Below, in pieces: positions 63,231 through 64,000 of a stretch of DNA of 64,000 bases. A model generated the notes under the pieces. The model had not been told where the DNA came from. It saw nothing but the letters and a program-made list of their open reading frames with translations, and did no database searches. Numbering within the stretch: the stretch's first letter is position 1; each line of letters begins with the position of its first letter. The translations under genes were made by a program, and so were the position numbers. Source of the stretch: Sanguibacter sp. HDW7 (lineage in GTDB: Bacteria > Actinomycetota > Actinomycetes > Actinomycetales > Cellulomonadaceae); assembly GCF_011300875.1 (NCBI RefSeq), contig NZ_CP049862.1, positions 2,542,001 to 2,606,000 on the forward strand. The letters run 5' to 3'.

Positions 63231-64000
63231 TCAGCGGAGGCCGAGCTTGGCCGAGCAGTGGGGCCACTGGCCCCAGCCCGAACGCGCCTGGAGGATCTTG
63301 GCGCGCTTGGTCTGCTCCGCGGCCGTCGCCTGCGAGGGCAGGCCCTTGCCGCCGACCGAGCGCCACGTGGCGACCGAGAACTGATAGAGGCCGTGGTACG
63401 CGCCGCTCGCCGAGACGGCGTTGGCACGCCCGCCCGACTCGCACTGCGCAAGACGCTGCCAGACCGTGCCCGACGGCGCCTTGCCCTGGTCCTTCGAGGA
63501 CGCGGGCGTGCTCGTCGCGGGACGCTTCTTGGTCCCGACGACCTTGACCTCGGTGACGGGCTTCGTCGTGACCTTCTCGGAGATCTTCTCCTTCTCGACG
63601 ACGTCGCCGTCGACCGTGCGGACGCGGTGGACGGTCGTGCGGACGCCGTCCTTGCCGGCGGTGCGCACGAGGGTCGCCTGGTCCGTGTAGCGGTCGGAGT
63701 CCTTGACCGTCTCGGTCTCGTGGGCGATCTTCTTCGTCGAGGACTTCTCGGTGACCTCGACACGGCGCACGACGACGGTGAGCACACCGGTCTCGCCGTC
63801 GGCGAGGGTGGAGCCGTCAGCGGCGCGGTCGTCGACGAGGACCTCGTCGAGATCGCCGAGCTCCACGTCCGCGGCGGCGAGCGCCGCGTCGACGCTCGAG
63901 ATGCCTGCGGCGACGGGGAGGACCTCGCCCTCGACGAGCACCTGGACGGCCTCGTCGAGCGGGAGGCGCACACCGATCTCGGCGCGCTCGGAGGAGCGGG
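63231..64000 (-). CDS. resuscitation-promoting factor-like wall hydrolase, C-terminal part
   Basis: The 3' portion (about 256 codons) of a gene that continues beyond the right edge. It contains the end of a DUF348 (ubiquitin-like) repeat region (LPLDEAVQVLVEGEVLPVAA), a G5 domain (about VRRVEVTEKSSTKKIAHETE to the KEKISEKVTTKPVTEVKVVG end) and a C-terminal lysozyme-like Rpf domain with catalytic Glu in WQRLAQCESGG and YHGLYQFSVATWRSVGG. This is the RpfB layout: a muralytic enzyme that promotes growth and exit from dormancy. Its place before rsmA and ispE is conserved in actinobacteria. The start and signal peptide are outside the window. Confidence 0.92.
   Translation of the reverse strand, partial: RSSERAEIGVRLPLDEAVQVLVEGEVLPVAAGISSVDAALAAADVELGDLDEVLVDDRAADGSTLADGETGVLTVVVRRVEVTEKSSTKKIAHETETVKDSDRYTDQATLVRTAGKDGVRTTVHRVRTVDGDVVEKEKISEKVTTKPVTEVKVVGTKKRPATSTPASSKDQGKAPSGTVWQRLAQCESGGRANAVSASGAYHGLYQFSVATWRSVGGKGLPSQATAAEQTKRAKILQARSGWGQWPHCSAKLGLR

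Noticed and set aside
63972-64000. A start codon for the Rpf gene at 63971
   Set aside because: The frame stays open to the window edge and the visible part begins inside a DUF348 repeat, so the gene is truncated by the window.

Overview
This window is chromosomal DNA of a very GC-rich actinobacterium. The family is probably Cellulomonadaceae, Sanguibacteraceae or a close relative within Micrococcales. The evidence is heavy G/C use at third codon positions, many GTG starts, translationally coupled GTGA/ATGA overlaps, TANNNT -10 hexamers, and the core gene order rpf-rsmA-ispE-ABC-F-glmU-prs-rplY-pth-mfd-mazG-eno-ftsB-DUF501-ppx. The genus call is inference from gene content.

The conserved backbone, almost all on the minus strand, is broken by four accessory blocks. 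(1) 5.8-9.2 kb, between eno and mazG: a secreted multidomain alpha-amylase with a palindromic operator inside its promoter. (2) 10.5-12.7 kb, between mazG and mfd: an initiating polyprenyl-phosphate sugar transferase coupled to a cytidylyltransferase-like gene. (3) 16.7-36.4 kb, between mfd and pth: the main part of an exopolysaccharide locus. It has a Wzy-like polymerase, glycosyltransferases, a Wzz/BY-kinase fusion, a Wzx flippase, a GT4-GT2 fusion, a DUF1972 glycosyltransferase, a CDP-alcohol phosphatidyltransferase, a lipoprotein, a 1,710-residue secreted LamG/PKD protein and a secreted beta-helix protein. (4) 42.7-58.4 kb: a large P-loop protein (probably DUF4914), a 3,747-residue LPxTG surface protein carrying 16 DUF5979-like modules, and an ABC-2 exporter.

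Blocks 2 and 3 look like one glycan pathway. The sugar transferase loads the first sugar-phosphate on undecaprenyl phosphate, the glycosyltransferases extend it, Wzx flips it, and Wzy/Wzz polymerise it. mfd lies between the halves. Several promoters of these genes carry TCACC direct repeats about 11 bp apart, set 38-40 bp upstream of the -10. This resembles the boxes of OmpR/PhoB-type regulators such as Streptomyces PhoP, so a shared regulator is a reasonable hypothesis.

Other points are unusually long perfect intergenic hairpins (two with the same GTTCGA loop), a 13-bp tandem repeat at 34.2 kb, a BY-kinase whose Walker A lysine is arginine and which lacks a tyrosine cluster, a four-module higher-order repeat in the giant surface protein, and three genes that look leaderless. 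The only RNA gene seen is tRNA-Gln(TTG). No insertion sequence, prophage or CRISPR array was found. Residue positions are hand-counted and approximate, and family names come from motif recognition, not database search.
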